Shown: piece after piece, positions 18,221 to 26,811 of the stretch | Layout: each line of letters starts with the position of its first letter | How positions within the stretch are numbered: position 1 is the stretch's first letter | NCBI RefSeq assembly: GCF_012911605.1 | Contig: NZ_JAAMPT010000203.1 | Span: 62,001-126,000, forward strand | Direction of reading: 5' to 3' | Length of the DNA: 64,000 nucleotides | From: Flavobacterium solisilvae | GTDB taxonomy: Bacteria; Bacteroidota; Bacteroidia; Flavobacteriales; Flavobacteriaceae | Notes under the pieces: generated by a model | Database searches by the model: none | Told to the model about the DNA's origin: nothing | Seen by the model: only the letters and a program-made list of their open reading frames with translations | Position numbers and translations under genes: made by a program

Positions 18221-18268
18221 TTATTTTTAAAAAATCAAAGAAAGATTGATTTCAATCTAAAAAATATA

Positions 18269-18314
18269 AAACCCATGTCTCTTTAATGCTTAAATTTGAA
18301 GAATTCATGGGTTT
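18269..18314 (+). promoter_or_regulatory. fabF promoter region with 9-bp dyad around the -7 box
   Basis: TAAATTTG (18291-18298) fits the TAnnTTTG -7 box, 48 bp before the fabF ATG. It sits at the centre of a perfect inverted repeat AAACCCATG (18269-18277) / CATGGGTTT (18306-18314). The arrangement suggests a dimeric regulator bridging the promoter, or a structured leader. No good -33 box was found. Confidence 0.5.
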
Positions 18315-18346
18315 GTTTGTAAAAAAAGATTACTAAAAAAAAGAAT

Positions 18347-19600
18347 ATGGCATTAAAGCGAGTTGTTGTCACAGGTTTAGGTGCATTAACACCAATAGGA
18401 AATTCCGTTGAAGAATATTGGGATGGACTAGTAAATGGAAGAAGTGGTGCTGCACCAATAACTTATTACGATACTGAAAAACATAAAACAAAGTTTGCTT
18501 GCGAAGTTAAAAACTTCAATATTGAAGATTACATTGATCGTAAAGAAGCTCGCCGAATGGACAAGTTTGCACAGTATGCAATTGCAGCCAGTGAAGAAGC
18601 TATCAAAGACGCTGGAATTACCGAAACCAATGTCAACAAACAGCGTGTTGGTGTTATTTGGGGTGCAGGAATTGGTGGATTGGAAACTTTTCAAGAAGAA
18701 GTAATGAGCTATTCTAAAGGCGACGGAACACCGCGTTTCAACCCTTTCTTTATTCCAAAAATGATTGCCGATATTGCTCCAGCTCACATCTCGATGAGAA
18801 ATGGATTTATGGGACCAAATTATACAACCGTTTCAGCATGTGCATCTTCTGCTAATGCTTTGATTGATGCTTTCAACTACATTCGTTTAGGAATGTGTGA
18901 TGTTATCATTTCTGGTGGTTCAGAAGCTGCCGTAACGATTGCTGGAATGGGCGGATTTAACTCAATGCAAGCCTTATCAACAAGAAACGAAAGTCCAGAA
19001 ACTGCTTCAAGACCATTTGATGCTACTCGTGATGGATTTGTTCTTGGCGAAGGTGCTGGCGCATTAGTTCTTGAAGAATATGAACACGCAAAAGCGCGTG
19101 GAGCAAAAATATATTGTGAAATTGGCGGTGGCGGAATGTCATCTGATGCCTATCATTTAACAGCGCCACATCCAGAAGGAATTGGCGTAATTGCTGTTAT
19201 GCAAAATACGCTTCGCGATGCAGGAATGAAGCCAGAAGATGTTGATCATATCAATACTCACGGAACTTCAACTCCACTTGGCGATGTTGCTGAATTAAAA
19301 GCAATTAGTGCTGTTTTTGGCGAACATGCCAAAACATTAAACATCAATTCAACTAAATCAATGACAGGACATTTACTCGGTGCAGCTGGTGCGATTGAAG
19401 CGATTGCTTCTATTCTAGCCATGAAACATGGAATTGTTCCTCCAACGATAAATCACGAAGTGGTTGACGAAAATATTGATCCAAGTTTGAATTTGACTTT
19501 GAATAAAGCACAAAAAAGAGACGTAAAAGTTGCCATGAGCAATACTTTTGGTTTTGGCGGACACAACGCTTGTGTACTTTTCAAAAAATTGGAAGACTAA
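18347..19600 (+). CDS. fabF: beta-ketoacyl-ACP synthase II
   Basis: Condensing enzyme that extends acyl-ACP with malonyl-ACP in fatty acid elongation. The 417 residues show the Cys-His-His triad: Cys in TVSACASSANALIDAF (~residue 164), His in NTHGTSTPLGD (~residue 305) and His in KSMTGHLLGAAGA (~residue 341), plus the C-terminal SNTFGFGGHNACVLF. It lies after acpP and 7 bp before rnc, the common acpP-fabF-rnc order. A candidate promoter with a dyad lies in the leader. Confidence 0.98.
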   Translation: MALKRVVVTGLGALTPIGNSVEEYWDGLVNGRSGAAPITYYDTEKHKTKFACEVKNFNIEDYIDRKEARRMDKFAQYAIAASEEAIKDAGITETNVNKQRVGVIWGAGIGGLETFQEEVMSYSKGDGTPRFNPFFIPKMIADIAPAHISMRNGFMGPNYTTVSACASSANALIDAFNYIRLGMCDVIISGGSEAAVTIAGMGGFNSMQALSTRNESPETASRPFDATRDGFVLGEGAGALVLEEYEHAKARGAKIYCEIGGGGMSSDAYHLTAPHPEGIGVIAVMQNTLRDAGMKPEDVDHINTHGTSTPLGDVAELKAISAVFGEHAKTLNINSTKSMTGHLLGAAGAIEAIASILAMKHGIVPPTINHEVVDENIDPSLNLTLNKAQKRDVKVAMSNTFGFGGHNACVLFKKLED

Positions 19601-19607
19601 TTTTCAG

Positions 19608-20351
19608 ATGAAAAGAATTATCAAAAAAATATTTCCGAAATCCCGTTCAAATGAGGACGGGATTTTTTTTGGAAAAATTGAAAAAATCATAGGTTTTAAA
19701 CCTGTAACCTTACTTTTTTATCAAAAAGCATTTACGCATCGTTCTGCCAATCGAACAGATGATAACGGAAATCCATTAAATTATGAACGGTTAGAATTTC
19801 TTGGCGATGCTATGTTAAGCTCAGTAATCGCGGCACATTTATACAACAAAGTGCCAACAGGCGATGAAGGTTATTTAACCAAAATGCGTTCCAAAATAGT
19901 TAGTCGGGAACATCTAAACGAACTCGGAAGAGATTTGAATTTAGTGGCAATGGTTGATAGCAAAGTGCCGATAAGCAATTTTGGAGAAAACATACACGGA
20001 AATATTTTTGAAGCCCTAGTTGGTGCTATTTTCTTGGACAAAGGTTATGCTTTTTGCGAGAAATTCATCAACAAAAAAGTGATTATTCCTTATGTTGACA
20101 TTGCAAAACTAGAAGGCAAAGTCATCAGCTACAAAAGTCTTTTGATAGAATGGTGTCAAAAAGAAAAACGAACATTTCACTACGAAGTTTTTGACGATAA
20201 CGGAAATGACGGACAGCGATTTTTTGGTGTAAAATTATCAATTGATGACAAAGTTGTGGCAAAAGCTAGAGCAACATCTAAGAAAAAAGCCGAAGAAATA
20301 GCATCAAAACGAGCTTATTTTGCATTTCAAGAAAAAATTAACACAAAATAA
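19608..20351 (+). CDS. rnc: ribonuclease III
   Basis: A 247-residue dsRNA endonuclease for rRNA and mRNA processing. The RNase III signature NYERLEFLGDAML (~residue 60) and HGNIFEALVGAIFLD hold the metal-binding acids; a dsRBD occupies the last ~70 residues (YKSLLIEWCQKEKR ... KKAEEIASKRAYFAF). I choose the ATG at 19608; the longer frame overlaps fabF by 53 bp. A perfect 9-bp hairpin followed by eight T lies inside codons 11-21 (19638-19670), which may end fabF transcripts and reduce rnc expression. Confidence 0.96.
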   Translation: MKRIIKKIFPKSRSNEDGIFFGKIEKIIGFKPVTLLFYQKAFTHRSANRTDDNGNPLNYERLEFLGDAMLSSVIAAHLYNKVPTGDEGYLTKMRSKIVSREHLNELGRDLNLVAMVDSKVPISNFGENIHGNIFEALVGAIFLDKGYAFCEKFINKKVIIPYVDIAKLEGKVISYKSLLIEWCQKEKRTFHYEVFDDNGNDGQRFFGVKLSIDDKVVAKARATSKKKAEEIASKRAYFAFQEKINTK

Positions 20352-20465
20352 TCAGAATTCTTTAAAAACTATATCGTTTTCGTTCATAAAAATACGTTAA
20401 TCATCAGTTTTAGTGGCAAAACCTATCTTCAGAAATAGTATATTTACAACTTATTCGAGACTAAA

Positions 20466-20954
20466 ATGGCCGTTTATAAATTGCTTAGCGAAGAATATGA
20501 TGAAATAGATTATCAATTGATAGCTATTCATACTACTTTAGAAGACTATCGATTGGCCTATTTTATCAATAAAAATTTACCCGTTTTGTTTTCTAAAAGC
20601 AAAAACGATGTAAGTATAAAAAGCAATGCTATTGAAACACAATTTTCAAGGTTTGTATATGAAGATGAAAACAAAGATGTTACTTGGAACTTAGTTCAAA
20701 ATAAAAACGACTATTCTCAGGAAGATTTTGCCATAAATACTGGTTTATTTACCGATAGCAAAACTAAAATTTCAACCAAAATTTATCTCATTCCCGAATA
20801 TAAAAAAGTAGATTATTTTCTGAAAATTGAAAATAATTTATCTACTTCTGAAATTGAAAATACGATTTCAGTCTTAAAAAAAATAAACAAAATCAGTACG
20901 GTTTATACCGTTTCTGTTGACAATATAAAATCAAAAGATAATTTAATTTTTTAA
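20466..20954 (+). CDS. IPExxxVDY family protein
   Basis: A 162-residue cytosolic protein carrying the defining motif IPEYKKVDYFLKI (~residue 106). This family is restricted to flavobacteria and relatives, is usually encoded between rnc and pyk as here, and has no known function. The N-terminal half has helix-forming segments (EEYDEIDYQLIAIHTTLEDYRLAYFIN). A TATATTTA -7-like box lies ~25 bp upstream, and pyk follows 3 bp after the stop, so the two are co-transcribed. Confidence 0.9.
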   Translation: MAVYKLLSEEYDEIDYQLIAIHTTLEDYRLAYFINKNLPVLFSKSKNDVSIKSNAIETQFSRFVYEDENKDVTWNLVQNKNDYSQEDFAINTGLFTDSKTKISTKIYLIPEYKKVDYFLKIENNLSTSEIENTISVLKKINKISTVYTVSVDNIKSKDNLIF

Positions 20955-20957
20955 AAA

Positions 20958-22388
20958 ATGCCGACTAGAAAAAAAACAAAAATAGTAGCCACACTTGGTC
21001 CGGCTTGTAGTTCAAAAGAAGTCATTAAAGACATGATTGACGCAGGAGTAAATGTGTTTCGTATTAATTTTTCACATGCCGATTATACCGATGTTAAAGA
21101 AAGAATAGATATCATCAGAGAATTGAATGATGAATTTGGATATACCACAGCAATATTAGCCGATTTACAAGGTCCAAAACTTCGTGTTGGTGTAATGAAA
21201 GAAGATGTAGTTGTTAATCCCGGCGATATCATAACATTCCAAACTGCTGAAGATGTTCCGGGAACTAAAGAACGTGTTTACATGAACTATTTGTCGTTTC
21301 CAAAAGATGTAAATCCGGGAGAACGAATTTTATTAGACGATGGGAAACTTATTTTTGAAGCAATAGAAACCAATGGTTCAACCGAAGTAGTTTGTAAAGT
21401 AATTCAAGGCGGACCATTAAAATCTAAAAAAGGTGTAAACTTACCTCAAACTAAAGTTTCACTTCCAGCTTTGACTAAAAAAGATATTAAAGATGCGCTT
21501 TTTGCTATTGAAAATCAAGTTGATTGGATTGCGCTTTCTTTCGTTAGAACTCCAAAAGATTTAGAAGAACTTCAAGATTTAATCGCAAAACATTCGGAGC
21601 ATAAAATTCCAATTGTAGCCAAAATCGAAAAACCAGAAGCCGTTGAAAACATTGATAAAATTGTTGCGTTTTGTGATGGATTGATGGTTGCTCGTGGTGA
21701 TCTTGGTGTTGAAATTCCAGCACATGAAGTTCCATTAATTCAAAAGAAATTAATCCACAGAGCTAAAACAGCTAGAATTCCTGTAATTGTTGCCACACAA
21801 ATGATGGAAACGATGATTACTAGCTTAACGCCAACGCGTGCTGAAGTAAACGACGTTGCTAACTCGGTTATGGATGGTGCTGATGCTGTGATGCTTTCGG
21901 GAGAAACATCAGTTGGAAATTATCCAGTTCAGGTTATTGAGAAGATGTCGCAAATTATTGAAGCTGTTGAAGATTCACCGCTTATTCAAGTACCACAAAC
22001 GCCACCAAACGTTAGAACGAAACGATTTATCACTAAATCAATCTGTTATCATGCAGCATTAATGGCTAATGAAATTAAGGCAAAAGCAATTTCAACTTTA
22101 ACCAATAGCGGTTATACAGCATTCCAAATTTCGGCTTGGCGACCACAAGCTCATGTTTTGGTTTATACTTCTAACAAGCGAATTTTAACACAATTGAATT
22201 TACTTTGGGGTGTAAATGCTTTTTACTACGATAAATTTGTGAGTACTGACGATACAGTTGAAGATATCAACCAAATTGCCAAAGAAAAAGGATTTGTTCA
22301 AAAAGGCGATATGCTTATTAACCTTGCAGCAATGCCAGTAGTTGACAAAGGAATGGTAAATACGTTGAGAATTTCGGAAATTGAATAA
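20958..22388 (+). CDS. pyk: pyruvate kinase
   Basis: Last step of glycolysis: phosphoenolpyruvate + ADP to pyruvate + ATP. The 476-residue length is typical. TKIVATLGPACSSKEVI starts the barrel, the active-site FRINFSHADYTD and ADLQGPKLRVG follow, and the PK signature IPIVAKIEKPEAVENID (~residue 215) and VARGDLGVEIPAHEVP are intact. The C-terminal allosteric domain (ATQMMETMI ... HVLVYTSNKRI) is present. It lies directly after the IPExxxVDY gene. Confidence 0.97.
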   Translation: MPTRKKTKIVATLGPACSSKEVIKDMIDAGVNVFRINFSHADYTDVKERIDIIRELNDEFGYTTAILADLQGPKLRVGVMKEDVVVNPGDIITFQTAEDVPGTKERVYMNYLSFPKDVNPGERILLDDGKLIFEAIETNGSTEVVCKVIQGGPLKSKKGVNLPQTKVSLPALTKKDIKDALFAIENQVDWIALSFVRTPKDLEELQDLIAKHSEHKIPIVAKIEKPEAVENIDKIVAFCDGLMVARGDLGVEIPAHEVPLIQKKLIHRAKTARIPVIVATQMMETMITSLTPTRAEVNDVANSVMDGADAVMLSGETSVGNYPVQVIEKMSQIIEAVEDSPLIQVPQTPPNVRTKRFITKSICYHAALMANEIKAKAISTLTNSGYTAFQISAWRPQAHVLVYTSNKRILTQLNLLWGVNAFYYDKFVSTDDTVEDINQIAKEKGFVQKGDMLINLAAMPVVDKGMVNTLRISEIE

Positions 22389-22395
22389 AAAAAGC

Positions 22396-22403
22396 TATTT
22401 TTG
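22396..22403 (+). promoter_or_regulatory. probable -7 box upstream of the Bax-inhibitor-1-like gene
   Basis: TATTTTTG fits TAnnTTTG and lies 8 bp after the pyk stop and 20 bp before the next ATG. No good -33 box is at the expected distance. Confidence 0.4.
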
Positions 22404-22423
22404 AAATACTAAAATATAAAACT

Positions 22424-23188
22424 ATGAATTCAAACAATCCATTTTTTAAGAGTAAAGCATTTACAAACACTTCTCGTGCTGATGAAGCCGTTCATGAAGC
22501 AAAAGTAATTGATTACAATGATACGATGACAGTATCTGGAACTATCAACAAAAGTTTTATCATGTTATTGCTTTTAGTTGCTAGTGCTGCAGTAACTTGG
22601 TCAATGACATTTAATGGATACAATCCAATTGTTTTGACTATCGGTGGAGCAATTGTTGGGTTTATACTAGTATTGATTTCGGTTTTTAAACCACAATATT
22701 CGCCTTATTTAGCGCCAGGTTATGCCGTTTTTGAAGGATTATTCATTGGTGGAATTTCTGCTATTTTTGAAGTTATGTATCCAGGAATTGTGATACAAGC
22801 CGTGAGTTGCACCTTTGTAACATTTATGGTTTGCTTTGGTTTGTATAAATATGGCGTTGTAAAAGTAAACGAGCGTTTTCGTTCGGTAGTTGTTGCGGCA
22901 ACTTTAGCCATTGCAACCTATTATTTAATTTCATGGTTGTTATCCATGTTTACAAGTTTTGTTCCTGTTCATCATGGAAATTCAATGATTAGTATTGGAA
23001 TTAGCGTTTTTGTAATCGTGGTTGCAGCTTTGAACTTATTCTTAGATTTTGATCAAATCGAAAAAGGTGTACAAGAAAAAATGCCAAAATACATGGAATG
23101 GTTTGGCGCCATGGGATTAATGATTACACTAGTTTGGTTGTATATCGAATTCCTTAGATTATTATCAAAATTATCAAGTAGAGATTAA
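22424..23188 (+). CDS. Bax inhibitor-1/YccA family membrane protein
   Basis: A 254-residue integral membrane protein with about seven hydrophobic helices beginning at FIMLLLLVASAAVTWSM. GYAVFEGLFIGGIS and the C-terminal LNLFLDFDQIEKG followed by WFGAMGLMITLVWLYIEFLRLL match the BI-1 (TMBIM) family, whose conserved C-terminal Asp pair acts in pH-gated Ca2+ leak in the characterised bacterial homologue. The N-terminal ~40 residues are a soluble tail (SNNPFFKSKAFTNTSRADEA). A perfect 20-bp palindromic terminator follows. Confidence 0.92.
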   Translation: MNSNNPFFKSKAFTNTSRADEAVHEAKVIDYNDTMTVSGTINKSFIMLLLLVASAAVTWSMTFNGYNPIVLTIGGAIVGFILVLISVFKPQYSPYLAPGYAVFEGLFIGGISAIFEVMYPGIVIQAVSCTFVTFMVCFGLYKYGVVKVNERFRSVVVAATLAIATYYLISWLLSMFTSFVPVHHGNSMISIGISVFVIVVAALNLFLDFDQIEKGVQEKMPKYMEWFGAMGLMITLVWLYIEFLRLLSKLSSRD

Positions 23189-23203
23189 TTTCTTACTCAT
23201 ATA

Positions 23204-23243
23204 AAAAAGGAAAGCCGACTAAATTTAGTCGGCTTTCCTTTTT
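23204..23243. terminator. bidirectional terminator, perfect 20-bp palindrome
   Basis: AAAAAGGAAAGCCGACTAAA is followed directly by its exact reverse complement. A and T tracts at the two ends make it work on both strands, between the convergent BI-1-like and oxidoreductase genes. Confidence 0.9.
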
Positions 23244-23263
23244 ATAAAACATTTGTAAAACAA

Positions 23264-23872
23264 TTATTTTCGAATACTATCGTGAGATTGTACATGAACT
23301 CCATTGTTCCAAAGCGTTAAAATATCGGTCGCAACAGCTGCGCCACTTCCAGAAGCAATAGAAAGTTGACTTCTCCAACCTGCCAAAGTTCCGGTAACAT
23401 AAACACCTTCCGTTACTTTATGATCTGTGTTTCTTAACTGTATTCTGTTTTTCTCAGGAATAGTTTTTTGATGTGGAATAACATATTCGTCCAACCCTTC
23501 AATGGTAAACGGATTTCCAGCACCAATACTAATGACAACTATTTTGGATGAATAACTGTTTTTATTGGTAACAACAGTAAAATTGCCTGCTTCACCTTCG
23601 ATTTTTAAAACTTTTTCACCTTCAATTTGGTCAATATGCGGATATTGATTTTGCAAATGCTCAATGCTTTCTGTTAAAAGTTCTGAACCCAATTTTCCAG
23701 CCGGAATTCCATAAGCATTATTGAAAAGCGCATCTTGAAGTGACGATGCTTTTTGATGTGTAATAATGCCAATTTTTTTATCGATTACAAATGGTTTTTT
23801 ATAAGCTGAACCCAAAACCAAAGCGCAAGACATTCCAGAAACGCCACCGCCAATTATTAAAACATCAAACAT
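23264..23872 (-). CDS. FAD-dependent thioredoxin-reductase-like oxidoreductase
   Basis: A 202-residue single-domain flavoprotein: FDVLIIGGGVSGMSCALVL is the N-terminal dinucleotide (FAD) motif, and EGVYVTGTLAGWRSQLSIASGSGAAVA is the C-terminal FAD-binding segment of the thioredoxin reductase family. The central NADPH domain and redox CxxC of full TrxR (~310 aa) are missing, so this is a short form whose electron donor is unclear. It lies 9 bp after the start-side neighbour encoding a small membrane protein and may be co-transcribed with it. Confidence 0.82.
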   Translation of the reverse strand: MFDVLIIGGGVSGMSCALVLGSAYKKPFVIDKKIGIITHQKASSLQDALFNNAYGIPAGKLGSELLTESIEHLQNQYPHIDQIEGEKVLKIEGEAGNFTVVTNKNSYSSKIVVISIGAGNPFTIEGLDEYVIPHQKTIPEKNRIQLRNTDHKVTEGVYVTGTLAGWRSQLSIASGSGAAVATDILTLWNNGVHVQSHDSIRK

Positions 23873-23881
23873 AGGTAGAAA

Positions 23882-24079
23882 TTAGTTTTTTAACTTGTCT
23901 TCGATTTTTTTTGACATTCTGAAAATCAAAAGAATAAAAACCGCACACAATGCCGCAGCAATTCCAATCAGAGCAACTAAACTATCACCTTCAAGCGGGT
24001 TTTCAAAATCCAAAAGCGTTACATTAAAAACGATTAATGCAAAAGCGATAACTATTAATATGGTAGTAAAAATTTTCAT
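23882..24079 (-). CDS. small two-helix membrane protein
   Basis: A 65-residue protein starting at the ATG at 24079 (MKIFTTILIVIAFALIV); an in-frame extension of ten residues upstream is not convincing. Two hydrophobic helices (residues 4-22 and 40-60) flank a short acidic loop (DFENPLEGDS), and the tail is charged (MSKKIEDKLKN). Similar small proteins occur next to marC in flavobacteria, but no function is known. It lies between marC (39 bp upstream) and the oxidoreductase (9 bp downstream), all on the minus strand. Confidence 0.75.
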   Translation of the reverse strand: MKIFTTILIVIAFALIVFNVTLLDFENPLEGDSLVALIGIAAALCAVFILLIFRMSKKIEDKLKN

Positions 24080-24118
24080 TAAGTAAAACTTTATGATACA
24101 AAAGTACAAATTTGAGCC

Positions 24119-24694
24119 TTAAACAAACAGTCCTTTAACATTAGCAGCAAATAATTTAACAGCTATTGCCAAAAGTACTACACCAAAAACCTTTCTAATA
24201 ATGCTTAAACCATTTTTACTCAACATTTTTTCAATTTTGGAAGACGATTTTAATACGGCATAAACCAAAATAATATTCAACAAAATAGCTACAATTATAT
24301 TTATCGAATGAAACTCTGCTCGAAGCGAAAGTAATGTTGTCATCGTTCCAGCGCCAGCAATTAACGGAAAAGCAATAGGAACAATCGATGCCGAATTAGC
24401 TTCTTCATCGCGATACAATCGAATGCCTAAAATCATTTCTAAAGCTAGAAAGAACAAAACAAACGAACCAGCAACGGCAAACGAATTGACATCAATTCCA
24501 ATCAATTTTAAAATTTCTTCTCCAACAAATAGAAACGAAATCATGATTACTGCCGAAACAATTGATGCTTTCTCTGATTGAATATGACCAAATCTTGCTC
24601 TTAAATCGATGATAATTGGAATACTTCCAACAATATCTATTACTGCAAAAAGAACCATTGTTGCTGTTACTATTTCTCTAAAATCAATATTCAT
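24119..24694 (-). CDS. MarC family membrane protein
   Basis: A 191-residue integral membrane protein with about six helices. The N-terminal FAVIDIVGSIPIIIDLRA and IPIAFPLIAGAGTMTTLL are the paired signature segments of the MarC/UPF0056 family. Despite its name, the family's link to multiple antibiotic resistance is not supported in E. coli, and its transport substrate is unknown. It diverges from the DUF3109 gene, leaving ~100 bp for two promoters. Confidence 0.9.
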   Translation of the reverse strand: MNIDFREIVTATMVLFAVIDIVGSIPIIIDLRARFGHIQSEKASIVSAVIMISFLFVGEEILKLIGIDVNSFAVAGSFVLFFLALEMILGIRLYRDEEANSASIVPIAFPLIAGAGTMTTLLSLRAEFHSINIIVAILLNIILVYAVLKSSSKIEKMLSKNGLSIIRKVFGVVLLAIAVKLFAANVKGLFV

Positions 24695-24769
24695 GGTAAA
24701 ATTTTTTGCAAAATTATTCTATTTCAAAAGGATAAACGAGGTTTTTACAAATATTTTAACGGCAAATCG

Positions 24770-24777
24770 TACCTTTG
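24770..24777 (+). promoter_or_regulatory. probable -7 box of the DUF3109 gene
   Basis: TACCTTTG fits TAnnTTTG exactly and lies 18 bp before the ATG at 24796. The -33 position holds only a T-rich stretch. Confidence 0.5.
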
Positions 24778-24795
24778 CATTCTAATTCAAGAAAA

Positions 24796-25368
24796 ATGTT
24801 CCAACTAGGAAAAACAATCGTTTCAGAAGATATTTTAGAAAAAGACTTTGTGTGTAACCTTTCGGCTTGTCATGGTGCATGTTGTGTTGATGGCGATGCT
24901 GGCGCACCTTTGAGTAAAGAAGAAACTAAAATTTTAGAAGAAATTTATCCAAAAGTAAAGCCATTTCTTCGCAAAGAAGGCATCAAAGCTATCGAAAGAT
25001 TAGGAACTTGGGTTGTTGGAACCGATCAAGATTTAGAAACGCCTTTGATTGACAATAAAGATTGCGCTTATGTGATTTTTGATGGGAAAACAGCACTTTG
25101 CGGCATTGAACAAGCTTACAATCAAGGAATTGTAGATTGGAAAAAACCGGTTTCTTGTCATTTATATCCCATTAGAGTAAAAGATTTTTCAACTTTTGCT
25201 GCCGTGAATTATGATCGTTGGGATATTTGTAACGATGCTTGTACTTTGGGAAAAGAATTGCAAGTTCCTGTTTATAAATTCGTTAAAGAAGCTTTGATTA
25301 GAAAATTTGGTGCCGAATGGTATTCCGATTTAGAAAAAGTAGCCGAAGAATTGAAAAACGAAAAATAA
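24796..25368 (+). CDS. DUF3109 family cysteine-rich protein
   Basis: A 190-residue protein beginning at ATG 24796 ([13 protein letters not shown]), which matches the family's usual N-terminus; a TTG frame 21 bp upstream overlaps the -7 box. The cysteine pattern [21 protein letters not shown], with later [26 protein letters not shown] and DICNDAC, resembles YkgJ-type metal- or Fe-S-binding proteins. Function is not established. It converges on the LytTR gene with only 8 bp between stops and no terminator between them. Confidence 0.88.
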   Translation: MFQLGKTIVSEDILEKDFVCNLSACHGACCVDGDAGAPLSKEETKILEEIYPKVKPFLRKEGIKAIERLGTWVVGTDQDLETPLIDNKDCAYVIFDGKTALCGIEQAYNQGIVDWKKPVSCHLYPIRVKDFSTFAAVNYDRWDICNDACTLGKELQVPVYKFVKEALIRKFGAEWYSDLEKVAEELKNEK

Positions 25369-25376
25369 TTCTGTTT

Positions 25377-26540
25377 TTATATTTCTAAGTAGTTTCCAGA
25401 AGCAATTCGGTGAATGATTAATTCTACATTATCTCTGTAAGATTTAGAGAATGGAAGTTTAATAGTAGAATTTTTTATAAAACAAACTGCATTTCCTGTA
25501 TGAATTCTAGCTACATGATTTATACCAATGATGTAACTGTTGTGAATTCTTAAAAACTGATTAGTTGGTAAAACGTTTTCAAAATGTTTTAATGTTTTAA
25601 ACGCCGTAACCATTTCACCATCTTTTAAATGTATATCGGTTGAATTATTATCCGCTTCAAAATAAAGAATATCTCTCGAATCGATGTAACGATAATCACC
25701 ATAAGATTTAACGCAAATAATTAAAGGTTGTTCTTGTTGAACGATTATTTTTTTAGTTTCTAAAATCTGAACTTCTTCGTCTTGTTGCTCTTCGTCTTGT
25801 TTATTTTCTTCAACTGTTACAACTTCTTCTACAGTTTCAGTTTCTTGATTGTTTTCTTCAATTTCAATAGCTTCAGCATTTTCTTCAAGAACTTCTTCAG
25901 TACTATCGGTTGTGATTTCTTCTAAAGTTTCTTCGGTTTCTGTTTGAATTTCTTCCTCTTCAATTACAAGATTTTCTTCAAAAATAGTTTCATCATCGGC
26001 TACAAAATGTTCTGCAATTTCTTCTTCAATAGTTGTTTCTATTTCTTCTACTGGTTTATCTTCTGAAGGAATTTCGACTTGAGGTTCATTTGCCAAAACG
26101 GTTTCCATTACATTTTGTCCAACCGAAACCACATTCTGACTTGGAATAACTACGTTATGAGCAATTATTGACTTCTCAAATTTTAGAATTGATTTTCTAA
26201 AATCATTGATGTTTAGTGGTTTTATCAAATAATCGGCAACGCCAAATTCCATTGCTTTAAAAATCATTTCTTGTGAACTGGTTGTCACAATAATTTTTGG
26301 AACTACGTTTAAATAGCGATACAATTCGTTAATTAACGCTAAGGAAAGGTTGCTTTCTTTTTTCTCAGGATTGATTTCTAGGAAAACTAAACTTGGTTGT
26401 TGTTCTAAAATTAAGTTTAGCGCATCGTCATAATTATTTGCATAGCCAACAAAAGCTAAATTCTCAAATCGCATAGCGTTTGCCTGCGTCTTTAAGATGC
26501 TTTCGTGGTTGTCGTCAACAATTATGTATTTATGCTTCAT
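25377..26540 (-). CDS. LytTR response-regulator-like protein with altered receiver and acidic linker
   Basis: A 387-residue protein from ATG 26540 (MKHKYIIVDDNHES); an 11-residue longer frame is less likely. Residues 1-120 are a receiver domain with Asp9/Asp10, Thr85/86 and Lys106 in place, but the phospho-acceptor position in SLVFLEINPEKK is Glu55, not Asp. Residues ~155-275 are a very Glu-rich linker. The last ~100 residues are a LytTR DNA-binding domain (YRYIDSRDILYFEAD, LKHFENVLP, FLRIHNSYIIGINHV). No histidine kinase is adjacent. The upstream leader has a near-consensus -7 box (TAAACTTTG). Confidence 0.88.
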   Translation of the reverse strand: MKHKYIIVDDNHESILKTQANAMRFENLAFVGYANNYDDALNLILEQQPSLVFLEINPEKKESNLSLALINELYRYLNVVPKIIVTTSSQEMIFKAMEFGVADYLIKPLNINDFRKSILKFEKSIIAHNVVIPSQNVVSVGQNVMETVLANEPQVEIPSEDKPVEEIETTIEEEIAEHFVADDETIFEENLVIEEEEIQTETEETLEEITTDSTEEVLEENAEAIEIEENNQETETVEEVVTVEENKQDEEQQDEEVQILETKKIIVQQEQPLIICVKSYGDYRYIDSRDILYFEADNNSTDIHLKDGEMVTAFKTLKHFENVLPTNQFLRIHNSYIIGINHVARIHTGNAVCFIKNSTIKLPFSKSYRDNVELIIHRIASGNYLEI

Positions 26541-26761
26541 TAATGTTTTTCCAAATTTGATTTTAGAAAACATTAATAGTTTTAGGTTTTGGGTAGGTTT
26601 TGGGGACCAAAGTTTAGCGGGTTAATTCTAAACGGATTGTAAAGATGAATGATAAATCTCTTTGTTTAAAATAAAAACGATGATTAACATAAATTGTCGT
26701 TTAAGTTATTTAACTGTTAAAAAACGTTAAAAAAAGCGTTTTCCAAATTGTGGCAAAACAA

Positions 26762-26790
26762 AAAAAGCTTCCCAATTTGAGAAGCTTTTT
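26762..26790 (-). terminator. intrinsic terminator of glyS
   Basis: A ten-pair stem (AAAAAGCTTC with GAAGCTTTTT, read on either strand) with a nine-base loop. The minus strand continues into a T-rich run, 22 bp past the glyS stop. Confidence 0.8.
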
Positions 26791-26811
26791 CGTAAGAAAT
26801 TAATACATGAA

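Noticed and set aside
23264-23872. Full thioredoxin reductase
   Set aside because: At 202 residues it lacks the NADPH-binding domain and the redox CxxC, so only a TrxR-like flavoprotein name is justified.
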